Assembly: GCA_001579985.1 (NCBI GenBank)
Contig: LRSR01002327.1
Coordinates: 1-56,757, forward strand
Direction: 5' to 3'
From: Hypsibius dujardini
Taxonomy: Eukaryota > Tardigrada > Eutardigrada > Parachela > Hypsibiidae
Length of the DNA stretch: 56,757 nt
The notes under the pieces were generated by a model. The model was not told the DNA's origin. It worked only from the letters and a program-made list of their open reading frames with translations, and made no database searches. The position numbers and the translations under genes were made by a program. Positions 34,401-45,885 of this stretch are shown piece by piece (position 1 is the first letter of the stretch; every line of letters starts with the position of its first letter).

Positions 34401-35307
34401 ATAATAACGTCCGGAACTCCAGCCAGTCTGTTTTATCTAGAACTAATCAATCAATGAAGAATCTTTTTCATAAAGTCCCGATACGCGGAGCCATCCGTGC
34501 AATCTGCAATCACGTTTCCTCTTCGGTAATTAGCTTCGTCCCAAAATTTAACATTTCGTCCTGTAAAAAATTAACATTAACGTACATGCGACAATAGTTG
34601 CGATGTACAGTACTAATAACAAAAATTGTAAAACAGTAAACGTTCGTGACATACCATCCAGCAGTTTTTTCAATTGATCCTCAAATGAGGCCACTGCGAA
34701 CCGGTCTCCGTCATTCGTGTCCGAACTAAATGAAAATCAGTAAAATACTGTATACCGGTAGTATGCAGTACGCAGTATATGGTCACATATATTTTTTTAC
34801 TCACCATCCGTTTGGACATTGGTCTCCTTCTAAACGCTCCGAGCATCCTCGGCAGCGCATCCACTCTGTTATCTCAGAAACCAGGCCCGTTGCCTTTGAG
34901 ATGTCAGTCTGTCGCATTTGCGAAATATCTAATTTGAGTTTTGCGAGCTCGAAGAAGTCGATGGCAGCACGATCTGAGCAACCGTGCTTCAGCTTGCACA
35001 AATTGAAGAGGTCAGAAGGATCAGCCCTAACAGTCGGCCCTTGTACAGCTGTACCGGATTCATCAATCCGGGAGATGTCCCAATCAGGAAGGCCAAGAAA
35101 TATGTCCGTTGATTCATCATCCGATTCGGCATCTAACTGTTCGGCGAGTGTAGAGCATTGTGGTTCCTCCTGCGAGAGTCCTATAAAATTTAAATAAAAG
35201 GTATGTTTGAGCGATATAAGGAAGTTGTCGTATTACAGAGCTACGTCAAATTGTGAATGAGCAGGAAGTAAATTGCCATACTGTCACCATGCGTGTACGT
35301 TGGGATA

Positions 35308-35607
35308 TACACCGTAATCTCCCGATCTCAAGGGACAGTTACGCTCCACCCCCTCTAGTCATTGGTTGACTGTTCAATCGGATTCACTGTGTCGTGATTG
35401 GTTGAAATGAGACTTGGGAGCGATTGATAGATCAATTGATCGATTGATTGATTGATTAAGCGGAATTTCTTGACGCTCACAGTAAATCAGTTGATTGATT
35501 GATTGTAGATGAACAATGGCAAACGGTGATGAACAGATAAGATCCGGGGTGGATCAAGTTAACTGGTAGAGCAAAAAAGTGTCCTTTGAGATCGGGAGAT
35601 TCCGGTA
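35308..35607. mobile_element. MITE related to the pogo-like element
   Basis: Ends read TACACCGTAATCTCCCGATC (left) and TACCGGAATCTCCCGATC (right, inward), both followed by TCAA(G/A)GG. The CTCCCGAT(C/T)TCAA core matches the 10.1-kb transposon, which could be its autonomous relative. 300 bases with internal TTGATTGA words, no ORF. It lies in an intron of the CACTA transposase gene, so it inserted later. Confidence 0.8.
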
Positions 35608-36048
35608 TACATTCCGCATACTTGAATTATCACACACACGGATGCATTTTTTGTATAAATATATATGCCATGATAAAACCAAAAGAAAGTTTAATTTAAC
35701 TATTTCCTGAAGTACTTGCAAACCGTCAGCTTACCCATTGGACATAAAATGTCTTCGCTTTCATCGATAACACTTCGATCGTCCCGCTCATTCCACTCGC
35801 TGAGCAAAAATGTAGAGTGCAGCACCGACGGAATGATATCTACAATAAAACCATTATTAAGCTCTTATAAGCTCATAAGCGCATACAGACATGGCAAAAA
35901 CCTCAGGCCGACCTAATGAAAACCTGCTTTTTACCGGCATCCAACAAAATGGGGTAGTCATAGTGTGAGTGAATTTTTGAGACGTGTATATGCTCATAAA
36001 TATATTTGTAAACTCTACATAATTTATATATGTAATCCCGCCAATGTC

Positions 36049-36170
36049 TGTGTGTCTTTCTGTTTATCTGTCTGTCTGTCTAACCGTCGGTGAGGCTGTT
36101 TGCCTGTTTGGCTGTCTGCCTGTCTGTCTGCTTTATTGTCTGCCTAGCAATCTGTTTGTTTGTCTGTTTG
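36049..36170. repeat. (TCTG)n degenerate microsatellite
   Basis: Interrupted TCTG/TTTG units in the first intron of the transposase gene. Confidence 0.85.
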
Positions 36171-36553
36171 ACTGATTTTGTGCGTGTGTACATAGTTGTC
36201 CCTTCCTCTACTTGTTTTTTTGCCAGTATATTAGCGTGATTGTCGGTAATTAGAGAAATACCTGGGTTGACGACCTGACCACCAAGCGAATCCCCAGCGG
36301 CATAAGTCGTTTTTTCAATGTGCCCAGATTCGTCCGGGTAGGTTTCGTCAACAAAACAACTCTGCCCCGACATCTCAAGGTGCTGTCTAACGTGGCGTCT
36401 CGCAGAACGGCGTAACTTGAGTATTTTGCCACAGTTACGGAATGTACATCTGAATATATCCTTTCCGCAAGTATCGAGGTAGGACATCTCTCGATCGACA
36501 TTATGAACTACCGGCTTTCCCCCTCTTTTAACAAAATTTTGTACAGATGCCAT

Positions 36554-37333
36554 TTTAAAGTTTTTTACTTATCAATACTCAATAGTCAACAATTTGTGGG
36601 CAGCTGTGAGACAACAACACGAGGACACTTAGTGAGAGCATTACGAGAATTCGGGTTAAATGTATCCTTGTAGCGAATTCTACGTAAAAGATATTTTGAA
36701 CTGCACTTATTTTTGTGGACTTTGTCCATGCATGCGAAACTGCAGGCATGCTCCGCCCAAGTAATTGGTCACGCCGGTAATTTTGCATGATTTCAGCATA
36801 CCCCATAAATCAACCCTCCCTTTTGAAGGACTTCATTTACGAAGGAAGCGATTATACTTGGGTTTAGACTGCCCTTCAGAAGGTCTTTAGAAAAGCGGTC
36901 CTTGGGGCTTCACTAGTAAACCTATGCGAGAGCGCTGCCCGTGTTGCGTGACGGGGTTTTAACCAGAGTAAAGGGGGTCGGAAGGGCTTTTGCTTACCCT
37001 AACCCCTTCACGAATGAATCTCAACTTCGCACCGGGTTGTTCGGCGGCGGTGGCAAGTGTTCATTCACCGACCAACGGAAAAACGATATAGCGTTATCAT
37101 TTTCGAATCACATGTGCAGATATTCGAATCACAACGACTCGTTGATTAATACAGCCATAAGGCTGCAACTTTGACTTGATTATTTACTAGCTAAGAGACT
37201 ATAGTACAAGTGGTGATGTACACGTGCAGTACTATACATGTATATTATGGCTGTTCATGCAGTTTTTCACATCAATTTTATTCTCTTTCATCATGGAAAC
37301 GGATGAAGTTTTAACACTACGCAGTCGATTTAA
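36554..37333. other. No gene recognised between two transposase remnants
   Basis: The open frame 36941-37174 has no recognisable domain. The ends of the CACTA and Harbinger-like elements may lie here. Confidence 0.25.
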
Positions 37334-38280
37334 TTGACGAAGACGATGCGGCCATTTATCTCATATCGTATTACAAGAACCGCTTTTGGGTGCAGCCCGG
37401 CGACGCCTGGACCCAACAAGCAGTGCAAAAAGTTGTTTCATTTTCATCTCTATGATTTGGATGACTTGTTGGAAACATCCCGTTTCCCCGCCATTATGCG
37501 TTTAGATAATCGAGTTTCCACAATTGGAATGGAAGTTATGTTGCTGGTGATGAGAAGACTATGCTATTCGAACAGGCTTGATGATATGGAGTTAATGTTT
37601 AGGCAGCGCGCGACATTCTTTGTAGAATGTTCAAGTACGGATTGAAGCACTTGATTGATCACTTTGGCCACCTCCTAGACACGTTGAATCCTGGTTGACA
37701 GCGGAAGAACTTCGGAATATGTCTGCTGCAGTTTCTCGGAAGGGACCCCCTTATGATTACGTTGTTTTGCTCACAGACAGCACCGTAAATGGCATTTGCA
37801 GGTTAAACAGAAAGACCCCTTCGCGTTTTTAGAATAGTTGTACATCTAAACTTCGATTGGTTGATGGATTGGGTACTGCTTTCTCGTTACTAAATGTTTT
37901 ACTACTGTTTTACTGTTTAAGCAGTTTATCGAGCAAACAATCTCCACGGAACTCACTACTACGCCTATGGGGATGAGGGATATAGTTGCACACCCTACAT
38001 CATGGCTCCGTTTCTGACGGAGCGAACTCCTGCCGAGGGCGCGTGCAACAGAGCAAGGATACCTATTCGATTGCCCGTCGAATGGACATTTGGAAAGGTT
38101 ACCCAATTTTTTGCCATTCTCGATTTCTCAAAAAACATGAAGTTGAATCCGCAACCGGTCGGCACTTACTACCAAGTTGGTGTGTTGTTGTGGAATGCGC
38201 ACAGGTGTCTTTACGGGAGTGATACGAGTATATTTTTTTACCTACAGCCGCCGACATTGCAAACGTACTTTTCTGGATAA
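37334..38280 (+). pseudogene. PIF/Harbinger-like (DDE_Tnp_4) transposase, broken
   Basis: The N part reads EVMLLVMRRLCYSNRLDDME, a typical helix before the DDE_Tnp_4 core. The frame then shifts near 37620 and again near 37700, continuing through TDSTVNGICR. After a possible intron (37801-37920) the C part reads HYYAYGDEGYSCTPYIMAPF, with the second conserved Asp (GDEGY), and RLPVEWTFGKVTQFFAILDF, the conserved Glu/Phe-Gly region. The segment between GICR and YGDEGY, which should hold another catalytic Asp, is missing. It is therefore inactive. The stop is at 38278-38280. Confidence 0.75.
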
Positions 38281-39307
38281 AAATGTTTGCTCAAAAAATA
38301 GTAAGTAATCTCCTCATTTAAATAGAAAGAGGACAGGCCTTCCAGCTGAAAATCGCTGCCTCAGAGGTCGAGCGAGATTGCATTGTCATCGTTGTTGTTT
38401 GCTGCGGTGTGTTCTCTCTTCCGGTCCCTGTGGTACGTACAGGGGTCACCACGAACATTGAATAGTTTTCAAACGGTGGCCACGCAAACGGAGCGCAACT
38501 GACGCTAACCTCACAAATGACAAAAAAGCCACACCTGAAGCCTCAATTAAGTTTATGATAAAAACTAATTTTTAATCTCACGCAGAAAGCCTTCCTGGGG
38601 TCGCTGACTAAAATGGCCGATTTTGCTTTTTAACACGGGCTCAGTGGGTTGATTGCTTCATTACTTGATTGTGTCAGTGAATCCTTTGAAATTCTGCCTT
38701 TCCATCAAGTGCATCTAGAAGCAGTGTAACAAACAAAGTAACCCTAAAAGGATAACTCATAAAATAGTTGCTTTCTATGAAACTCAAAATGTTGTAGGGG
38801 CGGAACTAAAACGATGTTAATGTGTAGAAAGTACTTGTTTTCGCACTTTTGCGCGAATTATTTTTTCTCAAAAATTTCCTGCTGCATTTCAAGAACCAAT
38901 AGAACGTGGTTTTTATAGAGAAACTATGTCATGATACTTACAATGAGCGGTTTTTTGTTTAAGCCCAAACACGATTGGCGGAACTGAAGTTCGTAGTATA
39001 CTTTTCGGCTTAAGTTGGCGGGTACAAAAGTACCACTTTCAGGACAAAATTCCTCAAAAGCTCAATTATTGTCAGATTCGTTTCAAATCAAGTTTTAGCT
39101 AATCTTAACTTACTGCCCTCCTTGCCACTAAAATTTATTTTTATTTTCCCACACTCATGGATGTTGGAGAGAGTGACAAATATTATTCAATATTCGTGGA
39201 GACCCCTGTAGTTCACTACCAACGGCTGTGCCCCCTTTTGGCGGCGGAGGAGGAGCAACTCCCAACTGATCCCCGCCACCGTTTGGTCATGCCGGCGGTG
39301 GCCCATC
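38281..39307. other. No gene recognised
   Basis: AT-rich sequence without exon-like frames. It may be the non-coding middle of the Harbinger-like element if the coiled-coil ORF at 39.3-39.6 kb belongs to it. Confidence 0.25.
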
Positions 39308-39577
39308 TCACACTTGGCCCCCACCGCTGTCGTACCATCCAGCCGGCCCTCCCATCTGAGCGACACCACCAATGTTCCACTTCGACGCCCCACCATACCC
39401 AGGCATGGCCCCACAACTGAAGAAAGCCATCATCATCATGTGAGATTGTTCTCTCTGTTTGTTTTCCGAGACAATGCGCTGCATATTCATTTCATATTCT
39501 CTCTGTGATTTCTTCTCCTCGTTTTCTAGCTGCTGCTGTTTTAGCTTTCTTTCCTCTTTCCAGTCCTCAAGCTCCAA
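39308..39577 (-). pseudogene. Coiled-coil, Gly/Met-rich ORF fragment, possible second ORF of the Harbinger-like element
   Basis: About 89 codons with a Lys/Glu/Gln coiled coil (WKEERKLKQQQLENEEKKSQ), a MMMMAFF stretch and a Gly-rich tail. Such C-terminal coils are common in the Myb/trihelix-type DNA-binding protein encoded beside Harbinger transposases, usually in the opposite direction as here. The start is not an ATG and an in-frame stop lies just upstream, so it is a fragment. The assignment is inference. Confidence 0.35.
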
Positions 39578-39939
39578 AAGCTAGCTCTCCTTTTTTGCCG
39601 CAGTCTTCTGATTCTGATTTTCTCAGCCGAAAAAAAACACCAAAATACAATGCAACTAATTGTCATTTAAAATTTAAAATTTTTCAAATTATAAAGTGAA
39701 ATATTTAATTTTTAATTGGAAGTTAAGAATACATCACAAAAACCCAAATTATCATTTATTTATTACTAGCGATCGATGCAATTGATGGAAAGACTGCGGA
39801 GCTCAGTCAGTCGTTTTGCAAAAATAGAATTGATGCCTTAAGTTCAAGTATTTCTTCATAGTACTGAGAACGAAATCTCGAAACATTCGTGTTAAATGAA
39901 ATAAATCCGGAATTAAAATTCGAACGCTCGAGCTTGATA

Positions 39940-40075
39940 TACTGTACTGTCTCGATCATTTGGTGCTGCGTTTTAGATTCACTGTATATTATGATTGCAG
40001 TGAAGCACAGCGTGTGCGGTCATAATGTACGGGTGGGTCTAAAAAGCAGCACCAAATGATCGAGACAGTACAGTA
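39940..40075. mobile_element. 136-base MITE with TA ends
   Basis: TACTGTACTGTCTCGATCAT and its exact inverse close both ends; arms extend about 35 bases through TTTGGTGCTGC. The TA at each end suggests Tc1/mariner-type mobilisation. No second copy in the window. Confidence 0.85.
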
Positions 40076-40144
40076 CTATACCACTCTTTGAAGAGTTCAT
40101 GTCTCATCCGACACGGAAAGTTTTCCTTATGCTTCTTCAACACT

Positions 40145-40255
40145 CCCCCTCCGCCACAACCGCGTCCTCGCTCAAAAAGTGCAGCAGGGCTGCGTAACGA
40201 AAGTCTCCTCCGTGGGTGGTCAACATTTCGACGGCATAGTCCTTGCTACAGATGA
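40145..40255 (-). pseudogene. RRM-like small gene fragment (copy 4)
   Basis: Minus-strand reading gives SKDYAVEMLTTHGG, then FRYAALLHFLSEDAVV, followed by a stop. It matches the second half of the 18.0-kb copy but lacks the KKQQEE and KYQLF tail. It lies about 0.5 kb beyond the 3' end of Gr-B. Confidence 0.65.
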
Positions 40256-40714
40256 TCCGCCAGCAAAGTGAGCACACTTTCAGATATGCGAATTTTTTAT
40301 CATGCTGACGTAATAATTTATATGGCCCCTCTGGTGATGAAAAATACCAGCAGTATCAGTACGAGAACAGCTTTGCTTTCAGTTACCGTAATGCGCGCGT
40401 AACTAAAGGTGGCGCCACTTTCTTTTCTTAACCTTGAACAGAGTCGGAACTCTGAAATAGCCGTTAAGCTGCGTGTGTGCGAACAAAAATCTTCCTTCTT
40501 TTCCTTTCGTCCAGTTTTGACATATCTTCTAACTTGATCCGTTTTGCGGTGCAAATGTATCTCAGTGTCTTATGTGAGCATGTTACTCGTATTATTATTT
40601 GCGAATATGTGTGTCTTATTAGCGAATGCAAAACAATTAGGTTCTTGCCTACGAAAAACTCGATATAAGATATGCACACGTATGTAAATGAATCCATACT
40701 CGTCTAGCTCCAGA

Positions 40715-42843
40715 TCAACCGGAACACGTGCAATTTATGTAAGTACCATTAGCGGTACTGCCTTGGCGATTATTCTGATCTAGAAGGAAGCAGAAAAACG
40801 TAGCCAACAATCCAAAAACCTGCAACCGAGTTAGCCGGCCATTATTTTTAATTTTTGGCTTCTATTCAGGAAGCATTTTGGGAAGACTTACGCTGATGAT
40901 CGTTCCGCGAGTCACGTTTCCAAAGCCCAACACTCTTAGCCTCACTTGTCTCCTTTCGAAACAGGCCAATTGCATTGTGTCCATCAACTTCAACAACTCA
41001 GATATCGCGCCACAAGATAGCGCTAGTGTCTGACTCGTCACTTGGGCATAATCATCCAGGGCGGAACGAGGCAACGCCCCTTGGGCAATGGAAGACTGAA
41101 GCTTTTGCAGCAAGTTGAGGGTTACTTCATCCTAAAAGCCGTGGAAATGTCATGGACCTGTTGAACTGCAGACTGAAACAGAACTGAACAATTTTTTCGA
41201 ACAAAATTATTTTTACAGTACTCGAATAGAAAAGAATGGAACACAAAGAGACTGAAACATACTACTTTTTGTCAAGAGCCAAACGGAACAACAAATTTCG
41301 CCACCAACTGGAACAAAACGGAAAACAATATAGAACAATATGATTTGTGGCAATGTTTGAAAGGGACAGAGTAAAATAGAACAGAATGCTAAAGCTGAGT
41401 TCATAACTCACCTGAAACAATTTTTGCGGCCAATTAGAACATAACAGAATAAAATATAGAACATTACTATTTCTCGTTATAAAGAAGGAACAGAGTAATA
41501 CAGAACACATTGGCAAAGCTGAGTTCATATCTCATTTGGCAAGAACCGAATCGGGTGAATTAAAAGAAAAACCAAGACAAAGGATGCTTTTACCGACAAT
41601 GTTGAAACGATGAAGAACAAAATGTCGAACGATTTTTTACAGGGCGCAAGAACGCGAACTAATCGAAACAAACTACTTTTTACCTTGTACTACAAGAACA
41701 GAACCAAATACACCAAATGGAACAAACATAGTTCTTACTAAATACAGTCACCAAAATGGAACAAACAAACAAACAAAATAAATAAAGTGAAACACAGAAC
41801 AAAATACAGCAAACGATGTGTCCGACGAGAACAGAATAAAACGAAGGGAAGAGATTTGAATAAGTTGGGATAAAGAAAATTCTTACCGCATCCGACAAGG
41901 AGAAAAGGCCATTCGTGACGCAAAATAAGCTGACCAGATACAGAACAGTCGACGCGCCCATTCGCAAATACTGGTAGTATGTGCCGCTAAAGCCCTCGCT
42001 AACGACGCAAGTCAAACAGACAATGTCAGTTGTGAAAATCACCGTAATCAAAATCCCCAGCTCTTTTTGAACATATTCCGCAATGGCCAAGGCATTTTCG
42101 CGAGCGGCCCAGATGTTCGAAAGCTCCACGGGGGTTATTGTCGTCCCACCTCTCCTATGGACATCTTCCATCAGTCGGCGACACGTGTCCGCCAGATTGC
42201 TGCAAGCGTCCATCAGAAACATCCCGAGAAATCCCGAGCAGAGAAGGCGAATAGCTTCCGTGAGGTTGTGAGCGAACAAAACGAACAGCTGTTCCTGGAT
42301 GTACGTGACGGGGAAAAACGGGAAGCGAACAACCGGCCATGGGTCAGACGCAAACAGGTCGCAGAGACGACTGCTGGTCTGCGTGACCAAATAACACATA
42401 AAGGTCACGAGCGTCAAGAATCCAATGAAAGAAGCCGTGCGTCCATGTTCCTGGTGGATGGGAACGGAGTTTATGTATCTCTTTCCGTAGTGGAGAACCG
42501 GAGATTTACGCCAGAACGTCACGAGAACAATCAACGTAGTAGCGGTCTTCACGAGGAAGGTGGTTTTGAACACCACGTCGGAGATCTGCAATGCACCCTT
42601 GGGAGCTTCGATGAAGTACGTGATATTGTGCGTGGCTTCGTAAAGGAACGCGAAGAAACTTAAAGCCACCCATAACAGACCACAAATGGTGTGGCTAATA
42701 GCTGCATCGCTCAGCTTCGTGGTGGGTACGTACAAGCCCAGGAAAGACAGGATTGCGCTTAATGTAGACCGCATGATGCGCGTTTTCGGAAAAGGTTTCA
42801 TTGTCTTTAATAATTGTAAGTTTCCTTTGAAGTGAAGCGTCAT
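40715..42843 (-). CDS. Gustatory receptor (7tm_7) Gr-B, intact
   Basis: Three exons, all phase 0: 41887-42843, 40892-41131 and 40715-40819, encode 433 residues to a TGA at 40715. Helices include HTICGLLWVALSFFAFLY, VKTATTLIVLVTFW, FIGFLTLVTFMCYLV, a long segment around LLCSGFLGMFLMDACSNLAD, ILITVIFTTDIVCLTCVV, VLYLVSLFCVTNGLFSL and the last helix VFGLLATFFCFLLDQ, a diverged TYxxxxxQF signature. Architecture and intron positions equal those of Gr-C, 1.1 kb away on the other strand, so the pair are inverted paralogues. ATG 42843 is the first in-frame ATG; upstream frame is open only from a GTG at 42927. Intron 1 (755 bases) is rich in GAACAAAA words and is duplicated at 15.5-16.3 kb. Presumed chemosensory ligand-gated channel; ligand unknown. 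Confidence 0.85.
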
Positions 42844-43968
42844 AGAAGGAAGGGACACTAAAGGACAAACTCTTTGGTTCCTTTGAGATTTATGTTTGGC
42901 TTCAGGCTGATAATTGAGGTCAGACACTTTCGGCTGGGCATCCCGGATGACGCGGCAGAAAACCTGGCAGCTCCTCTTTGTTATCGTACCTGTTATCTGG
43001 GATACACAAGGGGTGCATGACTATTTGATCAAATGTGACACTCCTTCGAATAAATCGTTTACTTTTGGGGGAAGGACTGCAAAAGGCCGGAAATTGTGGT
43101 GGATAGGGATGGGCCACCTGACGTGATCGATCGAAAGTGTTTGACCGAGATGACTACACGTATGCACGGTCGATAGGTTAATTTAACATTTACTGTGCCT
43201 TTTTTTTCGAAACAGTCAATCGCCTGATTATATTTGGCCAGCATAAAAATATTGATGTAAGATTTGGTGACGCTTGTTTAAGATGTTAAAAAAGGGTTCC
43301 GTATTTTCAAGGTCATTGAGCGTTGTACGCATCATACACGTCCTGTTGTCGATCCCCTTCCTTCAATCTCCTTCGTTCCATCGTCCCTGTGCACTCACTG
43401 TTTCAACAGCTTAGGCGCGAAGTCCTAAACCGGTTTTAAGGCATAAAGTTCAGATTTTATTGATGGTTCCTAAAAATTGTCTGAGAAGTTTGAAATGGTA
43501 GCGTTCATCGGCAAGCAATAAAGGGATTGAATGTTGTCCTGATTCGGGAGGGAATTTTCAGCGTATATTAAGAAAATCTTTAACAGGTCTGATATGAGAG
43601 GGCTATCACGCTTCCCGCGCCGGAGGAACGCAAATATTGAGGAACAATCGATTTGTCATCTTAATGACACGGAACTTTCCCGTGAACTATTCCGTAGCAC
43701 TTCTGCGCGGTTTATTCCCACAAGAACAGGTGGCTTTGTTTAAGCTGATTCAAGTGCTCGTGGAGCGCAGAAAAGCCTCTGAAACCGATATGTCTCTCCC
43801 CGCTTTTACGTTGCTGAGTCGGCGGGTGCACGCCCCGTTAACAAACACACTGGAAATGTCGAGAAAATATTTTTTTCGAGGCGGTAGAAATCGGGTTTCA
43901 ATACATTTTGTCTCCTCCTTCTGGGCATTTTTCATTGATTAAGACAACAACCCATATCCACGCCCATT
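42844..43968. other. Shared upstream region of divergent Gr-B and Gr-C
   Basis: The 1.1 kb between the two start codons is the likely location of both promoters. The ORF at 43637-43942 (plus) has no domain and I treat it as chance. No TATA box close to either ATG is convincing. Confidence 0.35.
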
Positions 43969-45885
43969 ATGACTTCTGTAAGCAGCTTCATGTGCGAGAA
44001 AGGCCACGCCAAATCAGAGCACAGTAAGAGTAAGTTCTCGTTGTCCTCATGTGGAACATTTTCGGTGATTGCGTCCACTGACAAGCTCAGCTTCGGGGAA
44101 CAATTGCTGAACTACATTCTCACCGGCATTGGCTTGCTAGGTCCTGGCAACGAAGACCGATTTACCAGCGCTAGACGGACAATTTCCATGTCGATGCTTG
44201 TTCTCATGAGCGTTCTCGCGTTCCTCTACGAACTGACTGCCAATCTGAACTTCCTGACCGAAGCACATCCCCACGGGGTTCGCATCGTCGACATCGTTTA
44301 CAGTGTCAAGTACATCGTCAAGACCTTCACCACTCTGGTGGTATTAATCGTGTTCTGGCAGCGTTCGGGCAAGCTGGCTAATCTAAAGATTGAGCTCAAC
44401 GAAAAACACGTGATGAACGAACAGAACAAAGGGAACAGGAAACGGAACCGAGATGAAAACTTCATCGCTTTGATAACAATTTTGACCTTCGTACTGTATT
44501 TGTCCGCGACACTTTTCACTCGAGTCTACAACGTCCTCCATCAGAACGACCAAGCGGTCGCTAATTTTCCGTGGATCGAACTGACGCTCTTGCAGGAGGA
44601 GATGATTATCTTCGTACTTCGCAACATCACCGAGGGAATAAGAGTGCTGTGTTCCGGATGCCTGGGGATATTTCTGGTTCAGTTCTCTTCGGGTTTGGCG
44701 ACTGCGTGTTACACGATGTTGAAATGTGCTCAGCGGAAAAGGGAGAATCTAGTGAGCGGGGAACTAACCAAAATCTGGTCGTCAAGAGAGAACGCGTTGG
44801 CCATGGCGGGATCGATCCAAAGGGAACTCGGCGCATTGATTTCCGTAATATTCATCACGGACATCTCGAGTATGGTGTGCGTGGTCGGTGAGACACTTCG
44901 ACTAGGAAGTCCAATGGGAAGGATTCGTCTGGGAGTGTCGACGACAATTTACCTTGTCAGCTTCTTCTCTCTTTCTCACGGTTTAGTGCGGCTCACTGAT
45001 GTGGTAAGGCGCTCGGGTACATTGTACTGGTTATTGTATGTCCGCTACTCCGGCCTCCATTTAGTTTGTCAGCTGGAGAGTCGAACTGTCTGTCCGTTTG
45101 TCTGTCCATCCGTCCGTCCGTCCGTCCATTTGTCCGTCTGTCCGTCTGTCCGTCCGTCCGTCCGTCCGTCCGTCCGTCCGTCTGTTCGTCCGTCCGTCTG
45201 TCCGTCTGTCCGTCCGTCCGTCTGTCCGTCTGTCCGTCCGTCTGTCTGTTCGTCCGTCCATTTTTACAGTTCGACCGCCCGTCAGTCCGACCGCCTGTCC
45301 GCCTGCGCGTCCTACCGTCGAACGGTCAGATTGACAGTTTACCAAACCGATTGTGTCGAAACTTGCGTCAATCTTTGTCTGTTTCAGCTTCGGTTTTGAT
45401 TAAGGAAGTAAGACTAACCCTCCCATAATCACGCATAAACCAAGGCACCCTCTGTGTTTTTAGGACGAAAAAACCATGAATATAGTTAAGAAAATCCAGT
45501 CGGCAAGGATTCAAGATGAAATAACTCGCAGGGAAGATAGGAGTGAACGATGTGCCTCAAAGGCGCCAACAGCTTGGGAAGCATGGAGATCTACCACAAC
45601 AGCTATGGACTGGATCACGTTTTCACCGGCCTTCTATTTCAGCTGCTTCGGCAGTCGCAAGGCAACACTTGCGGTCAGCGGTTTCGGTTACGTCAGCCGC
45701 GGAACTATTTTGAGTGTAAGCACTCCGGAACGGCAATCTAGAAGATTCCAAACTAATTTGAGACATGACTGAATGTTTTACAGGTTTTTGGATTACTCGT
45801 GACTTTTTTCTGCTTTCTACTGGAGCAGGGAAGCCTCAGTGGGAAGAATCCATTAGCCACTACTTGTGGAAATGGTACCGCATGA
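43969..45885 (+). CDS. Gustatory receptor (7tm_7) Gr-C, intact
   Basis: Three phase-0 exons, 43969-45003, 45464-45715 and 45784-45885, encode 462 residues ending TGA at 45883. It shares with Gr-B the order of helices, the SGCLGIF and SSRENALAMAGSIQRELGAL regions (Gr-B: AARENALAIAEYVQKELG), the exon-2 end GYVSRGTILS (Gr-B: GNVTRGTIIS) and the last helix VFGLLVTFFCFLLEQ. The middle of exon 2 has drifted strongly (WEAWRSTTTAMDWITFSPAF) with the frame kept. A basic insert (KHVMNEQNKGNRKRNRDEN) lies in an intracellular loop. Intron 1 contains a CCGT microsatellite. Predicted chemosensory channel of sensory neurons; ligand unknown. Confidence 0.85.
45087..45256. repeat. (CCGT)n microsatellite in Gr-C intron 1
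   Basis: About 170 bases of CCGT/CTGT units. Open frames through it on both strands (SVCPSVRPS; RTDGRTDRR) are repeat artefacts. Confidence 0.95.

Larger units (their letters stand above)
31446..36553. mobile_element. CACTA/EnSpm-like transposon body
   Basis: Minimum extent is set by the transposase gene. Terminal repeats starting CACT(A/G) could not be assigned with confidence; a CACTAGTAAACC at 36910-36921 is a weak candidate. A MITE at 35308-35607 and a TCTG microsatellite at 36049-36170 lie in its introns. Confidence 0.6.
31446..36553 (-). pseudogene. CACTA/EnSpm-like transposase, nearly intact, one frameshift
   Basis: Exons in phase: 36262-36553, 35735-35839, 34805-35180, 34655-34725, about 34480-34564, 34231-34373, 33828-33952, 33489-33760, 33063-33239, 32441-32730, 32007-32265, 31446-31923. 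The N terminus has a C2H2 finger (C-x4-C-x12-H-x3-H: FRCTFRNCGKILK...HVRQH). Tnp2-type features follow: CRGCSERLEGDQC, FNTDGVQLFKSSDKSMWPF (first catalytic Asp), a MVHHNGFYGCGICEYAGF finger, LLIDDLHAVYEGVVKK (second Asp), then a helical domain ending in HGT. It would cut and paste its own element in the nucleus. One extra base near 32492 breaks the frame in the tenth exon, and the junction near 34480 has no clean donor; otherwise it is well preserved. A relative lies at 12.2-13.4 kb. Confidence 0.75.

Noticed and set aside
42067-42663. 198-codon plus-strand frame
   Set aside because: Antisense of Gr-B exon 1.
43637-43942. 101-codon plus-strand frame upstream of Gr-C
   Set aside because: No recognisable domain, no splice partners, and it lies in the likely shared promoter region.
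45061-45399. Ser/Val/Arg/Pro-rich and Arg/Thr/Asp/Gly-rich frames
   Set aside because: They translate the CCGT microsatellite in Gr-C intron 1; the receptor frame uses the donor at 45004.
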